Made by a program: the position numbers and the translations under genes. The notes under the pieces were generated by a model. The model did not search any database. It saw only the letters and a program-made list of their open reading frames with translations, and was not told where the DNA came from. From Ophioceras dolichostomum (Eukaryota; Ascomycota; Sordariomycetes; Magnaporthales; Ophioceraceae), in contig PYST01000146.1 in the NCBI GenBank assembly GCA_003049485.1, positions 24,752 to 88,751 on the forward strand: a stretch of 64,000 nt of DNA, read 5' to 3'. Of the stretch, positions 36,007 to 49,045 are shown one piece after another (position 1 is the first letter of the stretch; the number at the start of each line of letters is the position of its first letter).

Positions 36007-39000
36007 CGCGGTCGGACGCTCTCCTCAGAGCACTCGTCGGTTCGGGTGTCACCAGGCGGGTTCGTTGGGTCCGGGCCCGGTCCCAGGTCAATCCGGCACC
36101 TGTCGTTCAACGTCGCAGAGTAAGAACTCTCGTTTTCGTCGGGAGCAATTGACCAAGAGCGGTGTCGTTTCCTTCAGTGGTTTGGAGGTTGGAGATGTGC
36201 TTGGATCACGCGAGGAACCGCAGCGGATGGCAAGAGTCGTTGATTGAACGAACTCCGGGCGTAGCGTCTGGTCGGAACCGGAAGGTCTCAGGCCCTTCGC
36301 AGGTTCAGAAGGCGAGTCGACCGGGACCGTGAGAGTGAAGAATGGTGGACGGAGGACCGCTGCTCAAGGGAGTCGACTCTCAAGTTTGAGAGAGGCTGGG
36401 GAATCATCGGGGTGGAGTCGAGGTGGTGGTGCGCCCGTGTGATTTTTTTTGTTCGACCTCTCACTTTTTTTCTTGGGAGGGGGTGCGGGCGACAGGGAGT
36501 AGCGACACAGGGTGACGGATAGGGCGAAAAGAGGAGAAACGCAGGCTGGCGAGCGGGCAAAGGACTATTAAATTAACACCAGACTGCTCTGGGAATTACA
36601 CATTCGCAGCCCTTATGGTGATGACGGGAGCGTGAGGTTCGATATGGCGATTGCGACAAGTCGATGCAAGGAGGAAAAAAGACGGGGTTTCCGCATAACA
36701 GCGCGAGTAGATCTGGGATAGAGTTGTCTCCTACTGCGAGGAACCTCGCCGGCTTCTCCTTTTTTTTTCTGGAGCACTGCAAAGCGGTAACGGCAAGGCG
36801 GGTGAGCAACGATGTGCAGGATTCGATCCAATTATTTCCCTCGTAGCCAATCCGGGACCAGTACTTTTTCGCTTAGTGCCAAATGTGGATGCTGCTGTGG
36901 GTACTTTTGGTACCTCTGAGTTCAGCGCAACGATAGACAGAGGATGCAGGCCATTTGTTTGGGCCTTGCTCTCTGGTTCTGCATTGAAGTCGCGCTGCTT
37001 GAACTGGTCCCCCCATTTGAGCCCGGGCACGTGGTGCAGGGATATCGTGAATTCTTCAACGAGTTCTACGGTCTGTCAGGTTTCTCGAACTGAAGCCTCC
37101 AGCGGGCTAGCAGCGATGATACTTGTTTCCGGGAAAGGGAGTGGACGGCAAACATTGATCTGATGATCCTTATCCTTGATTCCCTCCATCCCGCCGCGTG
37201 TGCTCATCCTCCCTGTCCTCCTCGTCCTCCTCCTCCCTGTCGCCTGTCGCCCTCTCGTTCCAGGAGGCTCGCACCGAAGCCTCTGCGCCTCTCCTCCTCC
37301 CCGTCTTTGTCGACCCCAATAATAGCCAAGGGCGGACTGGTAAGCAGTCAGCACACATCAGCTCGCCGATCAAGCCCCCATCACGGCATCACTCCGACGC
37401 CAACGCCCTGGCATTCGGGCAAAGAAGAGAGAAGAAAAATTCTACTCAGGGCCCAAACACCATTCCGTCGTGAGAGCAACTTGATCCATCGCGTGGTCTA
37501 CGAGCGAAGTCAATTTAATCAATTGGCACTAGAAGGGTTGCCGAAAAGGTCAAGCCACGGCCGGGCCTGAGAGTGGGCTTTCGGCACGGGGCGGCCACCA
37601 AAAGCAAGGCCCAGTATCGTCTGAACCACCCCAAAGCCGGCAACTAAAAAAAATCATCTGCATGTACTGTGCATGTACCTGCAGTAACGTCACTCTCGTT
37701 CGCTGGGCCTCCCCTCCTGCGTGAAACCGGGCTGGGAATTGGAAGCTGGAGGCTGGGAGCACCAGCACGGGAGCTGGAGACGGCGGGGGACACGGGAGGG
37801 AGCACCAGCTGGAGACGAGAGCCGATGGGAACTTGAAGACCAACAGACAACGAAGCTTGGTGAGCGCAGGGCGCAGCGGCGGCACAGCACTGTTCTACCA
37901 AGGTCTCCCTCAAACCCTCTAAAAACACATTGAACAAAGATCGCTCGGGTAGTCTGCGATTAGCGTCGTCCCCCGATAAAAAGCAGGAAAACAAATCAGC
38001 GGCGCAACACACAATCCGTCAACACTCAACTCTCCGCGATCTGCGATGGACTGTTTCAAGTTTCTTGGACCTGCTCCATTCGCTGTCCCGGTCTCGCGTG
38101 AGGGTCCGCTGGTCCTTGCGGCCCGCTCGCCCCAATGCAATGCGACCTTCAAAATGACCGTCAATCTCTGGGAGTTCTCCCAAGTTTCTTTGAATCCACA
38201 GCGGCTCACCTGACCTGAACTCCCGCCCGCCCCAAACTCCCTAAAATCGATGAAATGGCTGGTATGCACTTCGGCGCTGGCTGGTGCACGCGGACACGAG
38301 CATACAAGAGGACACAAACTGTCGTATCGTGTCGTCCTGATTTCCTGCTTTCCGGGTTGCAGCCTCCCAACAACGTCGTTTCGGAAAGAAACCGAGAGAC
38401 CTGGTGTGAGAGGTGAGAGGTGAAAAGGTGAGAGGGTGAGAGGGTGATGTAAGTAACGCGCCACGAGAGACAGAATAAGCCCCATCTGCAAATCATTCCC
38501 TCACACGGATAATTGCGGCGTGGCTTTCCGTAATCCGATGCCAACTGCGTCTTGCCTGGTTCTGCAAAAGGGGCTAGGGCAGAAAGAAGAGATGGAAGTC
38601 AGCTCAAACTTGATGAGCTCCCGAGGCACAGCATTGAGCGGCTGTCTCCTTTTGACCAAGTGTCACGTGCGCCGCTTCGCTCTCGCTTTCTGAAGCTGGA
38701 ATTTGGATCATGCCCGCTCTGTTCTAGTCCGGTCCGGAATATGTGGTACAGGGATTCGGGGACCAGAAAATCCGGGAGTAAACCTCAAACTGTCCACCCT
38801 CGGCTGGATTTCTCGACAGTTATTTTGCACAAGATATGAGATGAGACTCGCCGGAGCGCGGAAGGCCATGGGGGCGAGACGGCGCAGTTTAAGGGAGGAG
38901 ATATGTCTCGTCACTCCTAAGGGCCGTCGGCTGGAATTGTGATTCAGGTTCATCACATATCTGTTCACCTGCCTTACTTACCCACGTCCAGGATTTGTTG

Positions 39001-39706
39001 GGCATCCATCTGTATATCGCCCTTACATGTCTGATTCCCCTACCTGCCAACAGCATTTGGTCCTCGATGTGAGGTTGTCTTCGTCGATGGTCACTGTAAC
39101 TCGGCTAGGAGCAAAAACGACAGGCGGTAATTCACGTGACTGCTAATCCATTGTTCCGGAGAGCTCCGATGAGAAGCGGCGCAAACGGCCTTCTAATAAG
39201 GATGTACAGTGCGGGATAGCGGGGCTGCCGTCCACTAGCCGGTACTTCGATAACGGTCTGACATGATTGTGAGGCTCTGTTCGACGCCGTCATCTTGACA
39301 GCTCCAAATGCTTGGTTTGGCGGCGGTGCAGAGTCATATGAAAATCGTAGATCGAAGCACGCGCCGAGGAGATTCTCTCTAGCGGGCGACACTTATTTTT
39401 GTGTGGGTTTCCAGTTAATTTGCAGTTATGAACGCATTTCGTGCCACCAGACGGGGACATCTGCCTGGCTGGTAAGACCCTCTGAGCTGGCAGCAGCCTC
39501 ACAATTCTGCCGCACCCACACCGCGTCACCCTCAGCTTGCCGAGCTTACCTGCCTACCACCACCCGGTGACGGCGACGACAAACTTCGTCGACCACATCT
39601 CGCAGCGCCTTTATTTCTCACTTTCTTTTCATCCTGCATGCTGCAGCAGGTGGCACTCAATACGTATTGATTCATCATGATGGTGGAGCCTCGAGTTTGA
39701 TCCAAT
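36007..39706. promoter_or_regulatory. Shared upstream region of teaA and kog1
   Basis: This 3.7-kb region lies between two divergent starts. It contains an imperfect repeated stretch near 37735-37815 (GGGAGCACCAG and AGCTGGAGA words) and a GAGAGGTGA-type run at 38405-38445. No conserved frame, RNA gene or transposon was recognised. Which parts belong to which promoter cannot be told from sequence. Confidence 0.4.
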
Positions 39707-42700
39707 ATGACGGCACTCACCGACCACCAGAACCTCCGCCATCCTCAATTTGACTACTACCGCCAGGCCGCCTCCGACTCGGCACATCCTCCCGAGCAAG
39801 CCCGAGGTGCTCCTGCTCACTTCTCCCCCACGACCGACCGACGCCAGCAAAACATGCGCGGCTACGGCGGTCCCCCAGCAGGCGGTAGCGGGCTCGCAGC
39901 GATGCCGTCGCGATCAAGAGTCAGGGTGGCGACGGGCGACACAGCCGACGCCAACGCATCCACGATGCCCCCCCTCTTCAACAATAACACCAACGCCCGA
40001 AGCACCACCATGAGCAGCGGCGCCAACGCTCCCGGCGTAGGTCCCGGTCCCATTGCCGGTGCTGCTGCCGGCGCCGGCGCTGATAGACGCGGAATGGCCC
40101 CTTCGCGGCAAGGCGGCCGTCCGTCCAGCGCGCCTGACAACAAACACGACTCGGTCGTCGCGGCTCTGACTACCGAGGATGGTGCGGCCCCCCGGAACCA
40201 GGTCGCTCGCATGATGCCTCCTACCCTGTCGAGGTCGAAGAGCGAGTTCGGACTGCGGAACGGCGACTCGGACGATGACAACGACGGCGATTCTGCCAGC
40301 CTCGACGAACGAACCCGCACGATGCGAAAGCTGAAAAAGAACGCAAAGCGACTCTCATGGGGCGAGAGGCACGGCTTTGAACACCACTACGAGTCTGAAG
40401 ACCTGGTATCCCACCTTGTACAGGTTCGTTGATCTTACTTTTCCTACTATACATGGTCTTACAAGCTCCCACCATCGATCCTGCCGCTGGCAAACGCCGA
40501 ATACCTCTCTTCCCCGGCTTTCTGCCTGTCTCTCTTGGGTTAGCTTCCGACCCATCAAAGCAGCAAGTGTGCTCTTGATTGGGTCTTGTCTTGTGTTCCC
40601 ATGAACGCCCGCCTTCTCCATCCCTTTCTACCCCTCCACGATCTCCCCAGCGCAAACAGCCTGTCCGTCCGGTTTCAGGCTTCCTGGCTCTGGACTTTCC
40701 AGGGGATGTTGAGGCCAGGCAGCCGCCTTGGGCATGTCGGGACCAGACGCTCTGGCGTCGATTTGTACAGGCGACTGTCGAGATTCCCTGCGTTAAGCTG
40801 GTCGGACCGGATGCGATTCGAATGCGCCGCGATGCGGGGAGGGGCACCGCAGCTACATTAGCTGCTGGTTGGTGCGTGAGACAAGGACGCCATTGCGCCC
40901 ATTGCGCCCGCGGTGGCGCACCCATCCATCCCTTTCCGCCCAGCGCCGGCCCTGGTCCACCTCCAGATTCCGAGACTCCCATCTCCGGTCCACGCGCTGG
41001 TCACCAGACCCGATCCAGATCCCGACCCCGATCGCAATCAAGTGCCATATGTCCTATATTGTCCCCGTTCCACCAGTCTCAGAATACACATTTCCCTTCC
41101 CTTTCCCATTTCCCTCCGCGCTCTCCCCCGCCAGGAGCTGCTATCGCTGTATCACCCCGCCCCTTGCCCCCTTTGTTCGCTGTCTGCGTCCTGATCGCCC
41201 ATATTTTACCGCAATGCAATGTTTCAAGAACTCCCGGACGGTGCCATGCTTCCTATCGACATGGCAGACGACAAACCCCATCAGTTCCGCCATCCCAATG
41301 ACTCTGAATTCTGCGAGCATTGCAAGTGCCATGGCTCGACCCTACTTGCGCTGAGGACGTCGTGGCGTCTGGTTTCTCGCCGACCCAAATCATGCCTCGC
41401 CTCTGCTAACACGAATTTTCAGAATTGGTATATGTACTTCACCGAGAAGCGGCACGAAACGGGTGGGAAGCCCAAGTCGTCGACGTTCGTCATCCAGGAC
41501 TGGCGTATGAGGGACCGCCTCAAGACCGTCTCCGCTGCGATCGCCGTCTGTCTAAACATTGGCGTGGAGCCGCCAGACCAGCTAAAGACAAATCCGGGCG
41601 CCAAGCTCGAGGCATGGCAGGACCCGTCCGTCCCGCCGCACGCCAAGGCGCTGGAGAACATCGGCAAAGCACTGCAGTCCCAGTACGAGACGCTGGCGAT
41701 GCGCACCCGCTATAAGCAGTACCTGGACCCTTCCGTGGAGGAGACCAAGAAGTTCTGTATCTCGTTGCGACGAAACGCCAAGGACGAGCGTGTGCTACTG
41801 CACTACAACGGGCATGGCGTGCCCAAGCCCACGGCTTCTGGAGAAATCTGGGTCTTCAACAAGACGTACACGCAGTACATCCCAGTGTCGCTCTACGACC
41901 TGCAGCATTGGCTGCAAGCTCCGACCATATTTGTGTGGGACTGCTCCGAGGCCGGCAACATCCTCGGCAACTACCACAGGTTCGTCGAGAAGCACGAGGC
42001 CGAGGAGATCGAGGCTGCTGCCCGTGATCCCGAGCACGACAAGACCGTTTTCCGCCCGTACATCCACCTCGCGGCCTGTGGCTCCAAGGAGAACCTGCCA
42101 ACAAACCCGCTGCTTCCTGCGGATTTGTTCACGTGCTGCCTCACCACGCCCATTGAGATGGCCTTGTGGTTCTTCGTGCTCCAGAATCCGCTCAAGACCT
42201 CCTTGACCCCGGAGCGCGCCAAGAAACTGCCTGGGCGCCTGCAGGAGCGACGCACGCCCCTGGGTGAGCTGAACTGGATCTTCACGGCCATCACAGACAC
42301 TATCGCGTGGACGACCTTGCCCCGGCACCTCTTCCGCAAGTTCTTCAGACAAGACCTGATGGTGGCTGCGTTGTTCCGCAACTTCCTCCTGGCACAGCGG
42401 ATCATGTCCGTGTACGGCTGCCACCCAGAGTCGTTCCCGGAACTGCCAGACACGAGACAGCATCCTTTGTGGGAGGCCTGGGACTTGGCCGTTGACCAGG
42501 CACTCACGCAGCTGCCGATGCTGGAGCGCAAGGAGGCGGAGGGCATCGAGTACGAGTATCAGAACTCTACCTATTTTGCCGAGCAGCTCACAGCGTTCGA
42601 CGTGTACTTGACACAGGGCGACGCGCTGCTGCAGAAGCCGCCAGACCAGCTTCCTGTCGTGCTCCAGGTGCTCCTCAGCCAGCAGCACAGGGTTAGGGCC

Positions 42701-45513
42701 CTTATCCTGCTGAGCCGCTTCCTCGACCTGGGCCCCTGGGCTGTGCAACTCGCCTTGACCATTGGCATCTTCCCCTACGTTCTCAAGTTGCTTCAGTCCG
42801 CCGCCAACGAGCTGAAGCCCGTCATGGTGTTCATCTGGACGCGGGTGCTCGCCTTCGACCTCACCTGCCAGTCGGACCTCATCAAGGACAGCGGGTACAA
42901 CTACTTTGCCCAGATTCTCAAGCCATCGGAAGGCCTGCCTGTCAGCAACGCTGACGAGCACAAGGCCATGTGCGGCTTCATACTAGCTATGCTTTGCAAG
43001 AACTACAAGCCAGGCCAGACGGTCTGCAACCAGACCGACATTATGAGCTATTGCCTGTACCACATCGGCAACGATGAGAACGTCCTGCTACGCCAATGGT
43101 CGTGTTTGTGCATCAGTCAACTTTGGAACGACCTCCCCGAGGCCAAGTGGCGAGGCATTCGCGAGAACGCGCCCGCCCGGCTTTCAACTCTGACCAAGGA
43201 TCCTCAAGCCGAGGTGCGCACCGCCATGCTGCACGCCATGACTACATTCCTCGGTATCCCAGACCTGACCGATGAGGTGGCCCGCATCGAGGAGTCCATT
43301 GCCTGGACCGTGCTCGACATGGCCAACGACGGTAGCCCAATGGTGCGCAAGGAACTACTGGTCTTCTTCTCGCACTTTGTGCTTCGCTACGAGAGCAAAT
43401 TCCTCGTCTGCGCGTACGAGCACCTGGCGGAAGAGAAGGAGTACATCCTGTTCCCACCAAAGGACGACGGGCGGGAGCATAAGATGGGCCTGCACTACAC
43501 GCGTCCCGAGAACCGCAACCCGGACGGCACTATTAAGGTTAGTGCCCAACGTCTTGCGCACCACACGATTTTCGCCGCCTGCTGGAAACACATCATGATC
43601 CTCGCGGTCGACCCATACCCGGAGGTCCAGACCTTTGCTACGACCATCATCGACTACGTTCATAACGCCTTGCTCCAGTCTCCCGTCGGTGCGCAGGCGC
43701 AGGCTCTCATGGACGAGATCCAGCGCCGGGTCCGGAGGCAGGGCACCAAGGCGAGCCAATCATCGCCTAGCCAGCGGAACAGCATCGTCGGCGGCACCAG
43801 CACTGGGACCACTACACCCGTGCCATCCTCTCCTGGGCTGCTGCGTCGAACCGTGAGCACGCTATTCTCACCATTTTTCAACATGGACGGTGCCACCTCT
43901 AGTCCTGTCCCTACCCCCGAGCCGTCACCGGGGCTGCAGCGCACGTTCTCGTCTAGAAGTAGGAGGAGCGGCGTAGACCTGCCCCTGCACATGCCCCTGC
44001 CAATACCGCGCCCTCACACCCCCGAGCGCAACGACCAGGACGCGTCGCGCGCCGCGTACCACGTCGCCACCGAGCCCGTGTCGGCGGGCTTCGAGGAGCG
44101 CGACCATCGCGAGCCACCCATTCTGCCGCTGGAGAGCCAGTTCCTCGCCTGGTCGACCGAGTACTTCCTCGAGCCGCAGATGAGACCCATGGAGTCGGAG
44201 GAGCCGGGCAGCATCCAGTTCAACGAGCGGCTCTGGAGGCGGACGCGGGGCGAGGCGGTGCTGAAAGACACGCAGCCGCAGAAGGCCCACGCGGGCACGC
44301 ACAAATGGAACAACCAGCTGGGCATCCTCAACACGAACGCGCAGCCCGCCAAGATCACGTTCCACCAGTACGAGGACCACCTAGCTGTGGCCGACGACGG
44401 CAACACGGTGCAGGTGTGGGACTGGCGCAAGCAAGGCCGGCTCTGCCGCTTCTCCAACGGCAACCCGGAGGGCTCCAAGATCAGCGACCTGCGGTTCGTC
44501 AACGAGGACGACCAGGCCGTGCTCATGACGGGCTCCTCCGACGGCGTCATCCGCGTGTACCGCAACTACGACAGCTGGAACGCCATCGAGCTCGCCTCCG
44601 CCTGGCGCGCACTCACCGACATGATACCCAGCAACGTCAACTCGGGCATGGTGTTCGACTGGCAGCAGGTCCACGGCACGGTGCTCGTCGCGGGAGACGT
44701 GCGCGTCATACGCGTGTGGAGCGCGGGCGCCGAGGTGTGCATCACGGACATCCCCGCGCGGTCCGGGTCGTGCGTCTCGTCGCTGACGTCGGACGCGATG
44801 ACGGGCAACATATTCGTGGCGGGCTTCGGGGACGGCGCCGTGCGCGTGTTCGACCAGAGGCTGAGGCCGCAGGACTCGATGGTGCGCAAGTGGAAGGACG
44901 AGAAGGATCGGGTGTGGATCAAGAGCGTCGCGATGCAGAGGGGTGGTCAGCGAGAGCTCATGTCGGCTAGTAGGAATGGCAAGGTGAGGTTGTGGGATAT
45001 TCGCATGGACAGCCCGCTGCATGTGTTTCAGACTACGACGGGGAGTGATACGCTGAGGACCGCGAGCATGCATGAGCACTTGCCTGTGTTCACTGTGTAA
45101 GTGCCTTTTTTCTCCCTCCCCGGAAGAAAGAACACTACCCATCCGGCTTTCACCCAGTATAACAACATCAGCCCGTCCTCTTTTTTTTGTTCTCCTGGGA
45201 TTGATGCTAATGATTTCATCACTCTGGAAACAGCGGCACCTCCACTCACGCGGTCAAGGTTTTCAACCTCGACGGCAAGGAGCTCTCCACTCTGGAGCCG
45301 TACTCGAGCTTCCTCCAGAATAGAGGGATGCCCATCTCGGCGACGTCGTTCCACCCGCACCGCATGGTCCTGGGCTGCGCGGCCCGCGGTGACCACCACG
45401 TCAACCTGTTCAGCTGCTCGCAGGAACGCGTCGTGCCGCGGCACCCGCAAGACGCTGCGGCGGTTGAGCAGCAGCAGCAGCAGCAGCAGCAGCAATCAAC
45501 AGCCGCCGAGTAG
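39707..45513 (+). CDS. kog1: Kog1/Raptor, TORC1 scaffold subunit
   Basis: Three exons, 39707-40423, 41423-45096 and 45234-45513, join in frame to 1556 residues. The N-terminal 200 residues are disordered. The conserved block starts at RHGFEHHYESED and continues across the first intron into NWYMYFTEKRHET. The Raptor-N caspase-like domain has HYNGHGVPKPT (about 366) and FVWDCSEAGN (about 412). HEAT-type helices follow (about 550-850), then a Ser/Pro-rich linker and seven-bladed WD40 repeats (about 1030-1530; for example VQVWDWRKQGRL, VRLWDIRMD). The chain ends in poly-Gln. Family role: Raptor recruits substrates to TOR kinase and so controls growth in response to nutrients. The first intron is about 999 nt, very long for this genome. 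The second is 137 nt. Confidence 0.96.
40424..41422 (+). other. Unusually long intron 1 of kog1
   Basis: Donor CAG|GTTCGT and acceptor TTTTCAG, with GCTAAC 17 nt upstream, give an intron of 999 nt where others in the window are 63-340 nt. Its 3' half is C/T-rich with promoter-like pyrimidine tracts (41080-41180). Conserved Raptor sequence continues directly from one flank to the other, so no extra coding exon is required. Confidence 0.75.
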
Positions 45514-46558
45514 GAGAAGCGGGCTGTTACATGGCTTCTGAGCTGTGACACATAAGGGGAGGGAGAGCCAGCGTCATAGGGGTATGAGGGTTGTGTGTTG
45601 ACCCCGCCTGTTTGAAGGGGAGGAGGCTTTGGATTTCGTATTCTGTCATGTCATCACCTTACATCGTTGCTTATCGCTTTCGTTTGCGATGCTTTTTATG
45701 AGGTAGGGGAGAAGGGTGAAAGGGGGAAAGGGGAAAGGGGAAGGGGATGAATGAATGTTAGGAGGAGGAGGAATGAACGAACAGGTCGATTGCTTGCTGG
45801 GGTAGGTGGGATATTGATCGACTCCTTTGCTCTTTGCTTTCGCTTGGCGTTCGAGGGGATTTAGTCGGTTGGTAGCATGGCTGGCTGCATCCGTGTATGG
45901 GTCTCTCCGAGACTCGTTATTGTAGGTATTTCCAGCGCAGATAGGACTATTAATACAGTAATTCATATCTTAGAGTGAGCTTCTGTTGTCCGCAGGGCCT
46001 TGACCGGTATATTGCCGCTTTGTAGCGTGTCCTGTTCATTCTTCTCTACGACCGTTTCTCTCCTTGTCTCTGTATACCATTATGCAACGTATACCACACA
46101 CACGTCAACTCTTCCCATAATACCTACATTACAACATTTAGTATCGTCCAAATACATCTCGAGCTCAGCTACCATTACCTTGAGGCCACCTTCGCATGCA
46201 TCCCCTCTATCAAGGACGGAAAATCCAAATAAGTGGTATGTTAGTAACACGTTTTCGAATCGGTCCGTTCCGTATAGATAAAATCACGAAGAAGAATACC
46301 ATGCCTTTCTTCAAGCATTCACGGCAGCATGGAGGAGCGATCCCTGGCTGAGTCATTCCATGCCACCCTCACCCGACGTCACAGCACTCCAGTCTCTCCG
46401 ATTGACTCACCCCACCACACCACCTCCAGCACCCCACCATTAAAATATCCCACCATCAGTCCCAGCTACCAACACAACTACCCTTCGTATGAATTTCCTA
46501 CGGATCACTACCAATCGCACTCCATCTTCTCCGCGCCATTGCGCTCCCCTAAACTACC
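45514..46558. other. Intergenic
   Basis: 3' flank of kog1 and promoter of the aspartyl-tRNA synthetase gene. A GGGGAAA-type purine run lies at 45705-45750. The 200 bases before the synthetase ATG are C/A-rich, as expected for a leader. No further gene was recognised. Confidence 0.5.
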
Positions 46559-48468
46559 ATGTCCGAACCACAACCGACCGAATCGAAAGTTCCGGAGGAC
46601 CCCGTCGCTGCTAGCTCGTCGGAGGCAGCTGCTGCGAGCGGCGAGGGCGGCGATGGCCCGTCTAAGAAAGCGTTGAAAAAGGCCGCCGCGGCAGCGAAGA
46701 AAGCCGAGCTCAAAGCACAAAAAGCCGCCGAGGTGGCGCTAAGGCAAGCCGCCTCGTCGGGCGGCGCAGCGGGAGGGGAGGACCTGGCGAAGGACAACTA
46801 CGGCTCCGAGGCGCCCTCGACGCCGCTCTCCAGCCCGGAGATCAGCCTGCCTGCGCTGGGTGAGGCCGACGTGGGCAAGAAGGTGCACCTGTTCGCGTTC
46901 CTGCAGAACACACGCATGCAGGGCGCCAAGATGGCGTTCGTCGAGCTGCGCGAGAAGGCCAGCTGGGCCGTCCAGGGCATCGTGGCCGCGTCGGCGGATG
47001 GCGCGCCCGTCAGCCGGTCGATGGTGAAGTGGGTCGGCTCCCTGTCGGTCGAGGCCTGGGTGCTCGTCGAGGCGGAGGTGAAGAAGGCGCCCGAGCCGGT
47101 CAAGAGCGTGCGCGTCTCCGACTACGAGCTGCACATCTCGCGCTTCTTCTGCATCAGCCCCGCGCCGACCATGCTGGGGCTCACGCTCGCGACCGCGAAC
47201 AAGGCGTTTTCGAACGAGGAGGTCTCTGCTGCCGAAACTACAGCCGAGGGCGACGCCGCTGTTGCGACACCGGTGGTGACGGCCAGCTTGAACACGCATC
47301 TCGACTACTTCGTCATCAGCAAGCGCTCTGCGGTGCGTGATGCCGTGGCGGACGTGCGCGAGACTACCAAGGAGCTCTTCAGGTCGTACTTGCGCGAGCG
47401 CGGCTTCCATGAGTTTGAGTCGCCCTGCATCATTGAGGCGGCGTCTGAGGGAGGGGCCAACGTCTTCTCGGCAGACTACTTCGGCAAGAAGGTGTACCTG
47501 GCGCAGTCGCCCCAGTTTTACAAGCAGTATGAGATTGCCGGTGGGAGGCAGCGCGTTTTCTGTATCGGTCCTGTGTTCCGAGCTGAGAATTCTAACACAC
47601 CGCGCCATATGACTGAGGTATTTTGACTGTCCCCCTCTAGTTAACTCTTGCTCACTCTTTCAATATTCCCCACCTAAACAATTCAACCTACTATGGCCCA
47701 AGAACGTCCGTTGTTCATCTCTAACCTACCATCGTCTCTTCCCAGTTCATCGGCCTCGATCTCGAGATGGTGATCAAATGGCACTACCACGAGGTCCGCG
47801 ACCTCCTCGAGGGCGTCCTCCTGCACATGTTCCGCGGCCTGAAGAAGCAATGCGCCGAGCAGATCGAGGTCGTGCGCTCCGTCTTCCCCTCGGACGACTT
47901 CGCCCTCCCGCAGCCCGGCAAGGAGGTCCGCCTCACCTTCGCCGAGGGCCAGAAGCTGCTCCGCGAGGAAGGACCGCCGGAGTTCCGCGACGTGCGCGAC
48001 GACGAGGACATGACCACGCCGCAGGAGAAGGCTCTGGGCGCCATCATCCGCAAGAAGTTCGGCACCGACTTTTATGTTCTTGACAAGTTCCCCGAGTCCG
48101 CCAGGCCGTTCTACACGATGGAGGACCCGGCGAACACGGAGGTGACGAACGCGTACGACTTCTTCATGCGAGGGCAGGAGATCATGTCCGGCGGCCAGCG
48201 GATCCACAAACCGGACCTGCTGGAGGCGAGGATGCGGAGGAAGGGACTGAACCCTAACGCTAAGGGACTGAATGGCTACGTGAACACCTTCAGGCAGGCG
48301 GGCGTGCCGCCCCACGGTGGCGGCGGCATCGGCCTGGACCGCGTGGTGCAGTTCTTCCTCAACTTGAGCAACGTGCAGTACGCCGCCTTTTACCCGCGGA
48401 CGCCCGGTCGGGTTCGCGACGGTCCGGCTGAGGATGACGGCGAAGTACCTGCGACGCCGGCGTCATAA
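46559..48468 (+). CDS. dps1: Cytosolic aspartyl-tRNA synthetase
   Basis: Exons 46559-47617 and 47746-48468 join across a 128-nt intron placed inside motif 2 (MTE|FIGLDLEM) to give 593 residues. A Lys/Ala-rich N-terminal extension (about 40-70), as in yeast Dps1, probably binds RNA. The anticodon-binding OB fold follows (about 100-210). The class II catalytic core shows FESPCIIEAASEGGANVF, QSPQFYKQ, the motif-2 FRAENSN with its ATP-binding Arg, RPFYTM, YDFFMRGQEI and the motif-3 GGGIGLDRVVQFF. The enzyme charges tRNA-Asp with aspartate. The last 20 residues form an acidic tail beyond the usual YPRTPxR end. It shares its orientation with kog1 upstream and the Gemin2-type gene downstream. Confidence 0.96.
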
Positions 48469-49045
48469 GGAGTGGATGAGCTGGAGTAGCCGATCGCGCT
48501 GGAGGTGTGGGTCACTTTTCCAGCTTCAGGGTACGACGACAACGGAGGTAGGCCTTGTTGTGTCCCTGAGAGAAATATTTGCGGATGGCCATCGTGTGTG
48601 ATACGGCCAAAATGGCGTGGAGCTTTTACTTGGGCCATGAAAATCCTGTGTTTTATAGATCTCAGAGAAAGAAAGGAAGAATAAAGACTTTTCACTCAGC
48701 ATCATACACGCTTCAACGTAGATTCTTGTTTTCGGAGTTGTCCCATCCAGGTGGACAGACGTGGTCTCATTTCACAACGTCCGTAACCTCCAGTCAAACA
48801 TCTCGATCCGAGAAGCCTGCCATTGTCCAGCCTCCGCTCTTACATAGTAGATTTCGAGTAAGGGGTCACTCCCTATGAGTATCTGGCGAGGGAGGTAGGC
48901 GGTGGTACGTACTGCCACGCCCCACCTTGGGCCGTTGGACCCACTCCTCCCAACCTGGTCGCCTGCTGCATGTCGCCCAACCACGACAAGCAAAGGACAA
49001 CGCAAAAACATCGCATTTCACAAACTTTTCGCCATTTGGGTCAAG
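48469..49045. other. Intergenic
   Basis: A 577-base gap between two plus-strand genes. It must hold the terminator of the synthetase gene and the promoter of the next gene. No distinct element was recognised. Confidence 0.5.

Noticed and set aside
41795..42961. 388-codon minus-strand frame
   Set aside because: Antisense to the conserved core of Raptor. It is a by-product of codon bias.
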